Source of the DNA: UBA6115 sp040776985
Lineage (GTDB): Bacteria > Bacillota > Clostridia > Christensenellales > Aristaeellaceae
Reading direction: 5' to 3'
Length of the DNA stretch: 64,000 nt
NCBI GenBank assembly: GCA_040776985.1
Contig: JAXGZL010000001.1
Location: 310,001-374,000, forward strand
Positions 1 to 7,805 of the stretch are shown here, piece after piece. Position 1 is the stretch's first letter, and every line of letters begins with the position of its first letter. The notes beneath the pieces are model-generated. The model ran no database searches. It was not told the DNA's origin and saw nothing but the letters and a program-made list of their open reading frames with translations. A program made the position numbers and the translations under genes.

Positions 1-343
1 GGGCCACCTCCGCCCGCTGCCCCTCCCGGGACAGCCGCACATGCACGATGCGTTTGTCTCCCTCGCTTCTGGCCTTCATCACATAGCCCTTGCGGGTCAG
101 CTTGTTGACGGCCGCCGTCACAGAGGGCAGGGTGATGGCCAGTTCACGGGCGATGTCGGTGATGCTGCGCCCCTTGTCCCCGCCTTTTGAAACCACCTCC
201 AGGAAGTGCATCTCTGTCACGCTGAGCTTGCCGTCGCTCAGGCGCTTGAGGGATTCCTCCTCCAGGCGCAGAATGCTGTTGAAGGTGTTCACCAGCAGGT
301 CATTGAGTGCCGTTGCGAATGCGTCCATCCCATCCACCCCCAT
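1..343 (-). CDS. MarR family transcriptional regulator, FabT-like (3' end cut by window edge)
   Basis: The minus strand encodes an open protein that runs off the left edge. It begins MGVDGMDAFATALNDLL at 343; an internal ATG at 328 (MDAFATALND) is the other possible start. The visible ~114 residues contain an N-terminal helix resembling FabT and a winged helix: the recognition region reads SITDIARELAITLPSVTAA, followed by the wing (KGYVMKARSEGDKRIVHV). FabT-type MarR proteins repress fatty-acid synthesis genes, but no fab genes are visible here because the downstream side is outside the window. A good sigma-A promoter and a GTTAG/CTAAC dyad lie just upstream, which suggests autoregulation. 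The MarR family call is firm; FabT orthology is inference from N-terminal resemblance. Confidence 0.85.
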   Translation of the reverse strand, partial: MGVDGMDAFATALNDLLVNTFNSILRLEEESLKRLSDGKLSVTEMHFLEVVSKGGDKGRSITDIARELAITLPSVTAAVNKLTRKGYVMKARSEGDKRIVHVRLSREGQRAEVA

Positions 344-349
344 CGCTTA

Positions 350-396
350 GTTAGTCTAACGAATGATAAAATAACACGGGAATGCCCCCCTGTCAA
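350..396 (-). promoter_or_regulatory. Promoter and candidate operator of the MarR gene
   Basis: On the minus strand a TTGACA -35 (391-396) and TATTTT -10 (368-373) are separated by 17 bp. Immediately downstream, 350-360 holds the dyad GTTAG-t-CTAAC, placed at the expected transcription start and 7 bp before the first ATG. A dyad there fits autorepression by the MarR protein. Confidence 0.65.
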
Positions 397-453
397 GTGC
401 AGGGGGGCAGACGGCGGAAAAAGGCTGTGTTTCCCTTGTTTTGTCAGCGAATC

Positions 454-753
454 CTATGCCAGTTCGTTGAAGCCGGACACCACCAGGGAGCGGATGCCCA
501 GCACCTTCTGCAGGTCAATCTCCACGTCCTCCCCCTCCTTGGGGCTGAGGATAAAGGAGGTATACACGGTGATGCCGTCCACCTCATTCTGGTGATACAT
601 GGTTGTGTCCTTGGGGGCGGCCAGCTTGATCACGGCGTGGGCCAGGGCCATGGAACAGCCGCCGGAGCGATGGTTGGCGGAGTCCAGGCGCAGGGCGTCC
701 ACACCTTTGCTGACCAGATGTTCTCTGGCTTCTGGGCTGATACGAATGTTCAT
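454..753 (-). CDS. Small HesB/IscA-like protein
   Basis: The protein is 99 residues and starts at MNIRISPEAREHL (753), chosen because AAAGGAG lies just upstream; a longer reading frame upstream lacks support. The N-terminal half (MNIRISPEA, VDALRLDS) and the beta-rich remainder resemble the HesB/IscA fold. A-type iron-sulfur carriers bind clusters with three cysteines near the C-terminus. This protein has only one cysteine, in SGGCSMALA near residue 30, so it is unlikely to be a normal A-type carrier. A TATAAT -10 box lies about 40 bp upstream (790s), but I see no good -35. Function unknown; the fold assignment is moderate. Confidence 0.55.
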   Translation of the reverse strand: MNIRISPEAREHLVSKGVDALRLDSANHRSGGCSMALAHAVIKLAAPKDTTMYHQNEVDGITVYTSFILSPKEGEDVEIDLQKVLGIRSLVVSGFNELA

Positions 754-806
754 CTGCGGCTCCTTTCCGGGGGAAGTTTCCCTTGAGTTTATTATACCCG
801 GTTCCA

Positions 807-2081
807 TTAATTTCGAAGCGCTGTCACAGGCACCACATACACCCCGTCCGCCCGTTGATAAGCCGCGTTGGAAAGTCCAGACATTACGCAGCAAAACCTG
901 GGCGGCTTTCCACCGTCTTTCTCAATGGCTTCAGACAAATCACAAAGCCCCCTTGCCGCATCCTCAATCTGGTTGGCGCCCAGTTTGATCTCAAAAGCCC
1001 CCCAGGCCCCATCCTCCATTTCTATCACTGCATCTATCTCTTTGCCTGCATAATCCTGGTAATGGTACAGCCTTGCCCCCAAGGATTCCGCATACACCCG
1101 CAGGTCCCGTTCGCACAGGGCCTCAAACAGGAATCCCAGGGTTTCCAGATCCTGCATCAGCATGTCAGGGGTTGCGCCCAACAGGGCGACCGCCAGGGAG
1201 GGGTCAGCCAGGTGTCTCTTTTCAGACTGCATGACCCGGACCGATGACCGGAGCCTCTGGTGATATGGCTGCTGGTTTTCTATCAAAAACAAGCGCTGGA
1301 AGGCATCCAGGTAGACGCGCACGGTTTCCCTGTCAATGCTGCCCTCATCACGCGCCATCACATCCCGGGTCAAGGTCAGGATGGACGCCGTCGTGCTTTC
1401 ATTACGGGCCAGCGAACGCAGCAGCAGCCTCACTTTCTCTGTGTTGCGCACTGTTTTGTCTATCAGATGAATCTCATTGTTAAGGATGGTATCTATATAC
1501 TCAACCGGAATCAGCCTGGCCTGTTTAAGGGATAACGCCTGGCTGCCCGGCCAACCTCCACGGACGATGAAATCAACCAGGTCCATCAGGCTCACTTCAC
1601 CCGTCAGGACGGGTGTAAACCTCCCTGAACACAGTTCCTTCAGCGATACCTGCCCGGATGAATGGCCTGACTCAAACAAGGTCATCGGCCGCATCCGCAG
1701 CATGGCAATCCTGCCTGCTCCGCTGTGCATCACCCCTTTTTGATTGGGGGTGGCTGAACCCGTCAGAATAAACTGCCCTTTTTTGCCCCGGCGGTCTACC
1801 TCCGCCCGAACAGCATCCCACAGGGCGGGCACTTCCTGCCATTCATCAATCAACCGGGGGGCCTCGCCCTGAAGAACAAGGGAGGGGGACATTTCAGCCA
1901 ACTGCCGGTTGGAAAAGTTTCCCTCCGGGCTCCCAATATATATTCCGCTCTTGCTATGGAACCGGGAAGTCCAGGTCTTGCCGCACCATTTGGGCCCTTC
2001 AATGCACACTGCACCAAAGGCAGACAGATAGATCTGGACCTTTTCATCCAATATTCTGGGCATATAATTGACAGGCTGCAT
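807..2081 (-). CDS. AAA ATPase with C-terminal DUF4143 domain
   Basis: A 424-residue protein. Residues ~15-150 are a P-loop ATPase domain: FGAVCIEGPKWCGKTWT is the Walker A region, LIDEWQEVP the Walker B/D-E-W-Q region, and ILTGSATP a sensor motif typical of this family. The C-terminal ~200 residues match DUF4143, which has a nuclease-like fold (FEIKLGANQIEDAARGL; EIDAVIE). The start at 2081 (MQPVNYMPRIL) is preferred because GAGGTG lies 8 nt upstream; GTG at 2090 and ATG at 2063 are alternatives. These stand-alone ATPases are common and often horizontally spread, and their role is not known. Four 23-bp tandem repeats sit directly upstream, so repeat-based control is possible. Confidence 0.88.
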   Translation of the reverse strand: MQPVNYMPRILDEKVQIYLSAFGAVCIEGPKWCGKTWTSRFHSKSGIYIGSPEGNFSNRQLAEMSPSLVLQGEAPRLIDEWQEVPALWDAVRAEVDRRGKKGQFILTGSATPNQKGVMHSGAGRIAMLRMRPMTLFESGHSSGQVSLKELCSGRFTPVLTGEVSLMDLVDFIVRGGWPGSQALSLKQARLIPVEYIDTILNNEIHLIDKTVRNTEKVRLLLRSLARNESTTASILTLTRDVMARDEGSIDRETVRVYLDAFQRLFLIENQQPYHQRLRSSVRVMQSEKRHLADPSLAVALLGATPDMLMQDLETLGFLFEALCERDLRVYAESLGARLYHYQDYAGKEIDAVIEMEDGAWGAFEIKLGANQIEDAARGLCDLSEAIEKDGGKPPRFCCVMSGLSNAAYQRADGVYVVPVTALRN

Positions 2082-2108
2082 TCCGATCACCTCAAGGGAA
2101 TCCTATCA

Positions 2109-2200
2109 CATCCAGCAATATTTCGCAATATCATCCAGCAATATTTTATTTATCTATCCCGCAGCATTCTTATATCTTATCCCGCAGGTTTTCGTCTTTT
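2109..2200. repeat. Four tandem 23-bp degenerate repeats upstream of the DUF4143 ATPase
   Basis: Units start at 2109, 2132, 2155 and 2178, exactly 23 bp apart. The first two share CATCCAGCAATATTT; the last two share TATCCCGCAG, and all fit the core YATCCMGCA followed by an AT-rich half. The array fills the gap between the exporter gene stop (2199) and the ATPase start, so on the ATPase strand it lies in the promoter/leader position. Contiguous identical periods without unique spacers rule out a CRISPR array. A regulatory or iteron-like role is inference. Confidence 0.75.
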
Positions 2201-4034
2201 ATGTCACCTGCAGCACATCCCGGGAGGCTTCCTCCTGGAACTGGTTGGTGTACAGCTCGTAATACAGGCCGCGCTTTTTCATCAGCTCCTGGTGGTTGCC
2301 CTCCTCGGCGATGCCGCCCTCAGCGATGAACAGAATCCGGTCGGCGGAGCGGATGGTGGACAGGCGGTGGGCGATGATGAAGCTGGTGCGCCCTTCCAGG
2401 GTACGCTCGATGGCGTGCTGGATATCCTGCTCGGTCTGGGTGTCCACCGAGGAGGTGGCCTCATCCAGCACAAAGAGCCGGGGGTTGTGAAGGATGGCCC
2501 GGGCAAAGGAGATCAACTGCTTTTCCCCGGTGGACAGCCGGCTGCCCCCCTCCCCCGCCGGGCTGTCATAGCCCTTGTCCAGTTTTTCGATGAAGCGGTC
2601 CGCGTCCACCAGCCGGGCGGCGGCCTCCGCCTCCTCCCGGGTGGCATCAGGGGAGGCATAGCGGATGTTGTCCAGGATGCTGCCTGAAAACAGCCGGGGC
2701 TCCTGCAATACATAGCCCAGGTTGCTCTGCAGCCACAGCTGGCTGCGCTCCCGGTAGTCCACACCGTCTATCAGGATCTGCCCTTCGCTGGGCTCATAAA
2801 AGCGGCACAGCAGGTTCACGATGGTGGATTTTCCGGCCCCGGTGGGGCCCACCAGGGCGATGGTTTCGCCTGGCTTGACATGCAAATTGAAGTTCTCCAG
2901 CACCTGCTCCCCGTCCTTGTAGCGGAAGGTGACATCCCTGAACTGGATTTCCCCCACCAGCTTCTCCCAGTTTTCTTTTTTGGGGTGAAAATTGTCGCCG
3001 TATTTCCGCTCCACCTCGGGGCTGTCCTTGATGTCGGGCGCGGTTTCCAGCAGGCTCACCACCCGCTCCGCCGCCGCCTGCATGCGCTGCATTTCGGAAA
3101 AGACAGCCGCAATGTCCCGGATGGGGTCAAAGAACATCACCGAGTAGTTCACAAAGGCGGTGATGGTGCCCAGGGTCAAAGCGCCTGTCAGCACCATGGA
3201 AGAGCCCCGGGCCAGGGCAAAGGCGCTGGCCAGGGAGGAAATGGCCAGCACCAGGGGCAGAAAGAGGCTGGACAGGGTGGCAGAGCGCACAGAGGCCTTG
3301 TGCATGGCCTGAGTGGTTTCCGAAAACTCCCGGTAGTTCTCCTCCTCCCGCACCAGGGATTTGGTGGTTCTGGCCCCCATGATGCCCTCGTTGAAGGCGC
3401 CGGTGATCCGGGAGTTCAGCCTCCGCACCTCCCGCTGGGTCTTGAGGATGCGCTTCTGGAAGAACAGGGTGACCAGCACAATGGCCGGCACCACCGCCAA
3501 GACGCCCAAGGCCAGCTGCCAGTTGATGACAAACATCACCACCGTGGCAATGCTGAGGAAAACCAGGGAATAGGCGATGTCCACCAGGCTCCAGCCGATG
3601 GCATCCGCCAGATGGCTGATGTCGCTGGTCATGCGGCTCATCAGATAGCCCACCGGCATCCGGTCGTAGTAGGAGAAGGGCAGCTCCTGCAGCTTCCTGA
3701 AGCCCCTGGCCCGCATGTCATAGCCGATGGACAGCTCCACCATGCCGGCCAGGTCAATAAACTTGTATACAGAATAGGAGCGGAGCACAATCAGCCCCAG
3801 GTAGGCCAGGCCATACAGCCACAGCCCGCTGGTGTCCCCGGGGACAATATAGTTGTCAATCACAATGCTGGTCATCAGCGGCATCACCACATCCACCATC
3901 GCCAGCACGCCCATCAGGGCAATAATCAGCCACAGACGCCCCCACTGGCTGCGGGCATCCTTTAACAGCCTGATCCAGATGGAGAAGTTCAGCTTTCGGC
4001 CTGCCATCTGTTCTTCCTGATAATAATCGCTCAT
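2199..4034 (-). CDS. ABC exporter half-transporter, subunit 2 of a heterodimer (BmrD/LmrD-like)
   Basis: A 611-residue half-transporter: an exporter transmembrane domain (residues ~20-330) followed by a nucleotide-binding domain. The Walker A is GPTGAGKST, the Walker B is LFVLDEATSSVD with the catalytic Glu present, and the H-loop His is in IIAHRLST. The signature is degenerate, LSTGEKQ instead of LSGGQ. The upstream subunit has the opposite defects, so the pair forms one catalytic and one degenerate ATP site, as in BmrCD, LmrCD and TM287/288. The start overlaps the upstream stop by 4 bp (ATGA), so the two are translationally coupled. Such exporters expel drugs or toxic compounds; the substrate is unknown. 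Confidence 0.93.
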   Translation of the reverse strand: MSDYYQEEQMAGRKLNFSIWIRLLKDARSQWGRLWLIIALMGVLAMVDVVMPLMTSIVIDNYIVPGDTSGLWLYGLAYLGLIVLRSYSVYKFIDLAGMVELSIGYDMRARGFRKLQELPFSYYDRMPVGYLMSRMTSDISHLADAIGWSLVDIAYSLVFLSIATVVMFVINWQLALGVLAVVPAIVLVTLFFQKRILKTQREVRRLNSRITGAFNEGIMGARTTKSLVREEENYREFSETTQAMHKASVRSATLSSLFLPLVLAISSLASAFALARGSSMVLTGALTLGTITAFVNYSVMFFDPIRDIAAVFSEMQRMQAAAERVVSLLETAPDIKDSPEVERKYGDNFHPKKENWEKLVGEIQFRDVTFRYKDGEQVLENFNLHVKPGETIALVGPTGAGKSTIVNLLCRFYEPSEGQILIDGVDYRERSQLWLQSNLGYVLQEPRLFSGSILDNIRYASPDATREEAEAAARLVDADRFIEKLDKGYDSPAGEGGSRLSTGEKQLISFARAILHNPRLFVLDEATSSVDTQTEQDIQHAIERTLEGRTSFIIAHRLSTIRSADRILFIAEGGIAEEGNHQELMKKRGLYYELYTNQFQEEASRDVLQVT

Positions 4035-5854
4035 CCTGCCCTCCCTTCCTGAAGCGCATCCTGCTCTTCCTCCGCCAGCCCTGACTGGATGCCGTTGATG
4101 CGCTGGTACAGCCCAGGCCTTGCAATCAATTCCTCATGGCTGCCCTCATCCACCAGCCTGCCGTCCTCAATCACCAGGATGCGGTTGGCTTCTTTCAGGG
4201 TGAGGATGCGGTGGCTGATGATGATCGTGGTCACGCCCTGGCGCCTTTTTTTCAGCTGATGCCTGATCTGGGCATCGGTCTGGGTGTCCACCGCAGACAG
4301 GGAATCATCAAAGATCAAAATGTCGCTGTCTTTAAGCAGGGTTCTGGCAATCGCCACCCGCTGCTTCTGGCCGCCTGACAGGGTCACCCCCCGCTCGCCC
4401 ACCAGGGTCTCCCAGCCCTTTTCGCTTTGCTCAATAAAGTCCAGGGCCTGGGCGTCCCGGGCGGCCTGCTCCACCTCTTCCCGGGAAGCATCAGGCGCCG
4501 CGATGCGCAGGTTGTCATAGAGGGTTTTGGAGTAGAGGAAGGGCTCCTGCAACACCAGACCCACCCGGCTGCGCAGGTGCTTGCGCGCCATCTGGCTGAT
4601 GTCATGCCCACCGATGGTGATTTTGCCCGATTGGGGCTGATACATGCGCTGCAGCAGCAGGGCAATGGTGGATTTGCCGGAGCCCGTGGCCCCCAGGATG
4701 GCCACCGTTTCCCCTGCTTTCACCCGGAAACTCAAATTTTTAAGCACCTCCTGCCCGCCGTCAAAGCGGAAGGAAACGCCATCAAACACAATGTCCCCGT
4801 CAAGCGCGGGGTGGCTGGTCTCCGGCACATCGGCCTCCTCCTTTTCCCGGAGGATGTCGTTGATGCGCTCCATGGCCACCGTGCCCCTGCCGCCGTCTGA
4901 CAGGATGCGGCCCAGCTGCCTGAGGGGGCCCACCAGCATGCTGACATAGCTGGTGAACACCACCATGTCCCCCACGCTGAGCCGGCCCGCCACTGCCTCA
5001 AACACGCAGACCAGCAGGGTGATCAGCACCTGGATGGAGCCCAGCACGCTGCTGGTGCCCCAGTATTTGGCCTCCAGGTGGATGCCCACCATGAACTTGT
5101 CCCGCTGCTTGCGGCTGACCACATCAAAGCGCTCAATTTCCTTCTGGGCCTGGCCAAAGGCCCGGACCACCCGGACGCCGGTCAGGTTCTCCTGCAGGAC
5201 GGCGCTCATCTGGCCCTCTGCCTCGTCAGCTGCCCGGAAGGTGATCAGCACCTGCTTAAAGTAGACGATGGAATACACCATGATGATGGGCGCCACCGAC
5301 AGGCTGATCAGCGTCACCTTGACGGAGATGGGCAGCATCAGCAAAAGGGCAATCAGCACCATCAGGCTTGTGGTGACGATGTTCATCAGGTGAAAGCTGA
5401 GGAAACGGCGCACCGTGTCCACATCCGAGGTGCAGCGCTGCACCAGGTCCCCGGTGGATGCCTTGCTGTGATAGGCATAGGGCAGCTCCTGCATATGGCT
5501 GTACAGCCGGTTACGCAGGGTGATGGCTGCGTTTTCAGAGGCCATAGCTGTCCATCGCCCCTTGTAGAAGCTGAACAGGCCGTTTATCAGGCTGATCAAT
5601 ACCAGCAGCACGCCGGCTGCAATGAGGGGCAGCAGCAGGTTGCCCCCGCTGCCCAGCGCATCCGCCCAGCCGCTGAGCGGCGCAGGCAGGCGGGAGGGCT
5701 TGCCCCCCAGGTAATGGTCCAGCACCTCCGCCAGGACGGCGGGGGTCATAAAGCCCAGAAAAACGCTGGCAATGGTGCACATGGTGGCCCCGACAAACAG
5801 GCTGGCATTGTCAGCCATCAGCTGTCTGATCTGGGTTCTTTTTCGTTCAGTCAT
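4031..5854 (-). CDS. ABC exporter half-transporter, subunit 1 of a heterodimer (BmrC/LmrC-like)
   Basis: About 607 residues starting at MTERKRTQIRQLM (5854), supported by GGGAG just upstream; the frame is open further upstream but only through the attenuator. Residues ~20-330 are the membrane domain. The nucleotide-binding domain has Walker A GATGSGKST, a canonical signature LSGGQKQR, and Walker B ILIFDDSLSAVD, where Asp replaces the catalytic Glu. This is the classic degenerate-site partner, complementary to the next gene. The gene is the first of the pair and is preceded by a leader ORF plus terminator, which suggests attenuation control like B. subtilis bmrBCD. Confidence 0.93.
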   Translation of the reverse strand: MTERKRTQIRQLMADNASLFVGATMCTIASVFLGFMTPAVLAEVLDHYLGGKPSRLPAPLSGWADALGSGGNLLLPLIAAGVLLVLISLINGLFSFYKGRWTAMASENAAITLRNRLYSHMQELPYAYHSKASTGDLVQRCTSDVDTVRRFLSFHLMNIVTTSLMVLIALLLMLPISVKVTLISLSVAPIIMVYSIVYFKQVLITFRAADEAEGQMSAVLQENLTGVRVVRAFGQAQKEIERFDVVSRKQRDKFMVGIHLEAKYWGTSSVLGSIQVLITLLVCVFEAVAGRLSVGDMVVFTSYVSMLVGPLRQLGRILSDGGRGTVAMERINDILREKEEADVPETSHPALDGDIVFDGVSFRFDGGQEVLKNLSFRVKAGETVAILGATGSGKSTIALLLQRMYQPQSGKITIGGHDISQMARKHLRSRVGLVLQEPFLYSKTLYDNLRIAAPDASREEVEQAARDAQALDFIEQSEKGWETLVGERGVTLSGGQKQRVAIARTLLKDSDILIFDDSLSAVDTQTDAQIRHQLKKRRQGVTTIIISHRILTLKEANRILVIEDGRLVDEGSHEELIARPGLYQRINGIQSGLAEEEQDALQEGRAG

Positions 5855-5899
5855 GCATTCTCCCTTAATTAGAGGGGTTGTCCCCTTCTTCCTGAGGGC

Positions 5900-5930
5900 A
5901 AAAAAACAGCCCCCGCGCACGCGCCGGAGC
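5900..5930 (-). terminator. Intrinsic terminator in the ABC exporter leader (attenuator)
   Basis: On the minus strand 5930-5909 forms GCTCC-G-GCGC/GCGC-G-GGGGC, a GC-rich stem with one G/G mismatch and one G-U pair, followed by TG and seven T (5906-5900). It stands between the leader ORF and the first exporter gene. A segment inside the leader ORF (5972-5981) copies the terminator 3' arm (GCGCGGGCTG against GCGCGGGGGCTG), so it could pair with the 5' arm and prevent termination. Confidence 0.7.
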
Positions 5931-5956
5931 CTATTACCGCAGCTGAAACCCCTGTT

Positions 5957-6022
5957 TCAGCGCAGTCCAAGCAGCCCGCGCCATGCCATGTTCCGGTTTT
6001 TTCCTCTGCAGATACGCATCAT
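5957..6022 (-). CDS. 21-residue leader peptide upstream of the ABC exporter
   Basis: A short ORF MMRICRGKNRNMAWRGLLGL plus Arg, with AAGGAG 7 nt before the ATG at 6022. It starts ~25 nt after the likely transcription start of a strong promoter (6054-6082). The peptide is basic, with five Arg. Its stop codon lies inside an 8-bp hairpin (5942-5961, GCTGAAAC/GTTTCAGC), and a terminator follows. Position and architecture match BmrB-type leader ORFs, where antibiotic-stalled ribosomes switch off the terminator. Expression of the peptide itself is inferred from ribosome site, promoter and context. Confidence 0.6.
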   Translation of the reverse strand: MMRICRGKNRNMAWRGLLGLR

Positions 6023-6053
6023 GCGCGGTCTCCTTTCTGTCAAAATCAAGGCC

Positions 6054-6082
6054 AGTATAGGGCGGTTGGCGTCCCATGTCAA
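6054..6082 (-). promoter_or_regulatory. Sigma-A promoter of the leader-exporter operon
   Basis: Consensus -35 TTGACA (6077-6082) and TATACT -10 (6054-6059) with exactly 17 bp between them on the minus strand. Transcription would start near 6047, giving a ~190-nt leader before the first exporter gene. Confidence 0.8.
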
Positions 6083-6161
6083 GAATAATCCGGAAAAAAG
6101 ACGCAAATCTTGAATATTCCATGAAAACTGCGGCATCCGCCTGTCCCCACCCGGGGGCAGG

Positions 6162-6170
6162 TGATATACT
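6162..6170 (+). promoter_or_regulatory. Extended -10 promoter of the amidase gene
   Basis: TGATATACT fits an extended -10 element (TGn-TATACT, 6165-6170) 48 bp before the amidase ATG. No convincing -35 is present at the right distance. Confidence 0.4.
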
Positions 6171-6217
6171 CTGCCCAGTCCCCGGCGCACCCTAACGCAA
6201 CAATACAGGAGAAAAGG

Positions 6218-7744
6218 ATGAAACACCTCAGAATGATACCCGCCCTGCTGATGCTTCTCATGCTGCTGGCCCCTGCCGCGGCGCTGGCTGCCCCCTTTGA
6301 GGAACCCCGGGAATCCCGCATTGTCTATGACAACCAGGTGGTGAAAACCATTGACGCCCAGCTGAAGGACATCCCCCTCCAGCAGATCAGGGAAAAGGAA
6401 AGCCTGATTCTGGACAGGAGCATTGGGGAAATCCAGGCAGCCGTCCAAAAAGGCGCGCTCAGCTATACCGAGTTGACCGCCTTCTATCTGGACCGGATCA
6501 AGCGCTTTGACAAGGCGGAACACGGCATCAACGCGGTGATGGAGGTCAATCCCCACGCCATCGCCATCGCCCGCCAGCTGGATGAGGGCAGGGCGCAGGC
6601 CGCCTCCCCCCTTTATGGCATCCCGATTCTGCTCAAAGACAACATCAACACCAGGGACATGCCCACCTCAGCCGGCACCTATGCCATGAAGGACTTTTAT
6701 CCTTCAGAGGATGCTCCCGTGGTGCAGGCCCTGAAGAGCAATCACGCCGTCATCCTGGGCAAGGCCAATCTGTCGGAGCTGGCCAACTATATGGATTTCT
6801 TCATGCCCAGCGGCTACAGCGCCAAACTGGGGCAAACCCACAATCCCTTTGACCCCCTCGTCCTCACGCCCTCCGGCTCCAGCTCCGGCAGCGCGGCTGC
6901 CGTGGCGGCCAACCTCTGCGCCGCCAGCCTGGGCACTGAAACCACCGGCTCCATCATCTCCCCTGCCCAGATGCAGTCACTGGTCGGGTTTAAGCCCACC
7001 AAGGGGCTGATCAGCGCGGAGGGCGTGGTTCCCCTGTCCTCCACCATGGACACGGTGGGGCCGCTGGCCAAAACGGTGGCGGACGCGGCGCTGCTTTTCA
7101 ACGCCTCCGTGGGCGATCCCACCAGGCAGGTGCATCTCACCTCAGAGGGGCTCAAGAACAAGCGCATCGGGGTCCTTCAGGAGGAGGGCAGCGAGCAACT
7201 GGCGGATACCCTGCAAAAGCTGGGGGCCACCGTCACCCTCCTTCATGAAAACCTGGACCGCTTTGACAGCAGCGAGATCATCCGGCAGGAATTTGCCGCT
7301 GACTTTGCGGACTATGCCAGGCGGCATGGCGCCCCTGTCAAAACCCTGGAGGAACTGGCAGCATTTAACAACAAGGACATCCAGCGCCGCGCCCGCTATG
7401 GCCAGGAGCTGATGGCGGACGCCGCCCTGGTGAGCAGGCCTGACCGGGACAAAATCAATCAGATGGTCAGCCAGGCGAAGGGCCATATAGATGCCCTGAT
7501 GTCAGATCATCAGCTGGATGCCATCGCCTTTGTGGGGGAGGGCGCCCTCACCCTGCCCTGCATGGCAGGCTACCCGGAAATCACCGTTCCCTTCGGGCAG
7601 TACGCCACGGGTGAGCCCTTTGGCATCACCTTCTTTGCCCGGGCCCATGAGGACGAAAAGCTGATCAACATCGCCCAGGCCTTTGAGCAGGGCACCCTTA
7701 AGCGCCTGATCCCTGAAAAGTACCAGTCAGTGGACAAGCCATAA
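6218..7744 (+). CDS. Secreted amidase-signature family amidase
   Basis: A 508-residue protein starting at MKHLRMIPALLM (6218), with AGGAGAAAAGG upstream. Residues 1-24 are a signal peptide ending ALAA. The amidase-signature core follows: catalytic Lys in PILLKDNINT (~residue 147), the Ser-rich PSGSSSGSAAAVAAN (~225) with the cis-Ser, and the nucleophile Ser in GTETTGSIISPA (~245). A C-terminal segment FGITFFARAHEDEKLINIA closes the domain. The family hydrolyses amides, including amino-acid amides and N-acyl compounds; the substrate cannot be predicted. Secretion is less common for this family and points to a role in peptide or wall-fragment scavenging. Monocistronic by context. Confidence 0.9.
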   Translation: MKHLRMIPALLMLLMLLAPAAALAAPFEEPRESRIVYDNQVVKTIDAQLKDIPLQQIREKESLILDRSIGEIQAAVQKGALSYTELTAFYLDRIKRFDKAEHGINAVMEVNPHAIAIARQLDEGRAQAASPLYGIPILLKDNINTRDMPTSAGTYAMKDFYPSEDAPVVQALKSNHAVILGKANLSELANYMDFFMPSGYSAKLGQTHNPFDPLVLTPSGSSSGSAAAVAANLCAASLGTETTGSIISPAQMQSLVGFKPTKGLISAEGVVPLSSTMDTVGPLAKTVADAALLFNASVGDPTRQVHLTSEGLKNKRIGVLQEEGSEQLADTLQKLGATVTLLHENLDRFDSSEIIRQEFAADFADYARRHGAPVKTLEELAAFNNKDIQRRARYGQELMADAALVSRPDRDKINQMVSQAKGHIDALMSDHQLDAIAFVGEGALTLPCMAGYPEITVPFGQYATGEPFGITFFARAHEDEKLINIAQAFEQGTLKRLIPEKYQSVDKP

Positions 7745-7755
7745 CCTTTCACATC

Positions 7756-7788
7756 AAAAAGCGGCGCCCAGGAGAGTGAGGGCGCCGC
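7756..7788 (-). terminator. Intrinsic terminator of the peptidoglycan-binding protein gene
   Basis: A perfect 9-bp stem GCGGCGCCC/GGGCGCCGC (7761-7788) is followed on the minus strand by five T (7760-7756). It lies 18 bp past the stop at 7806 and may also stop transcripts from the convergent amidase gene. Confidence 0.8.
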
Positions 7789-7805
7789 GGAGTCCGTTGG
7801 TTTTA

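Noticed and set aside
2109..2200. CRISPR array
   Set aside because: The units are contiguous with no unique spacers, and no cas genes are present.
5957..6556. 199-codon frame on the minus strand ending with the leader peptide
   Set aside because: It runs through the amidase gene; only the last 21 codons have a promoter and ribosome site at the right place.
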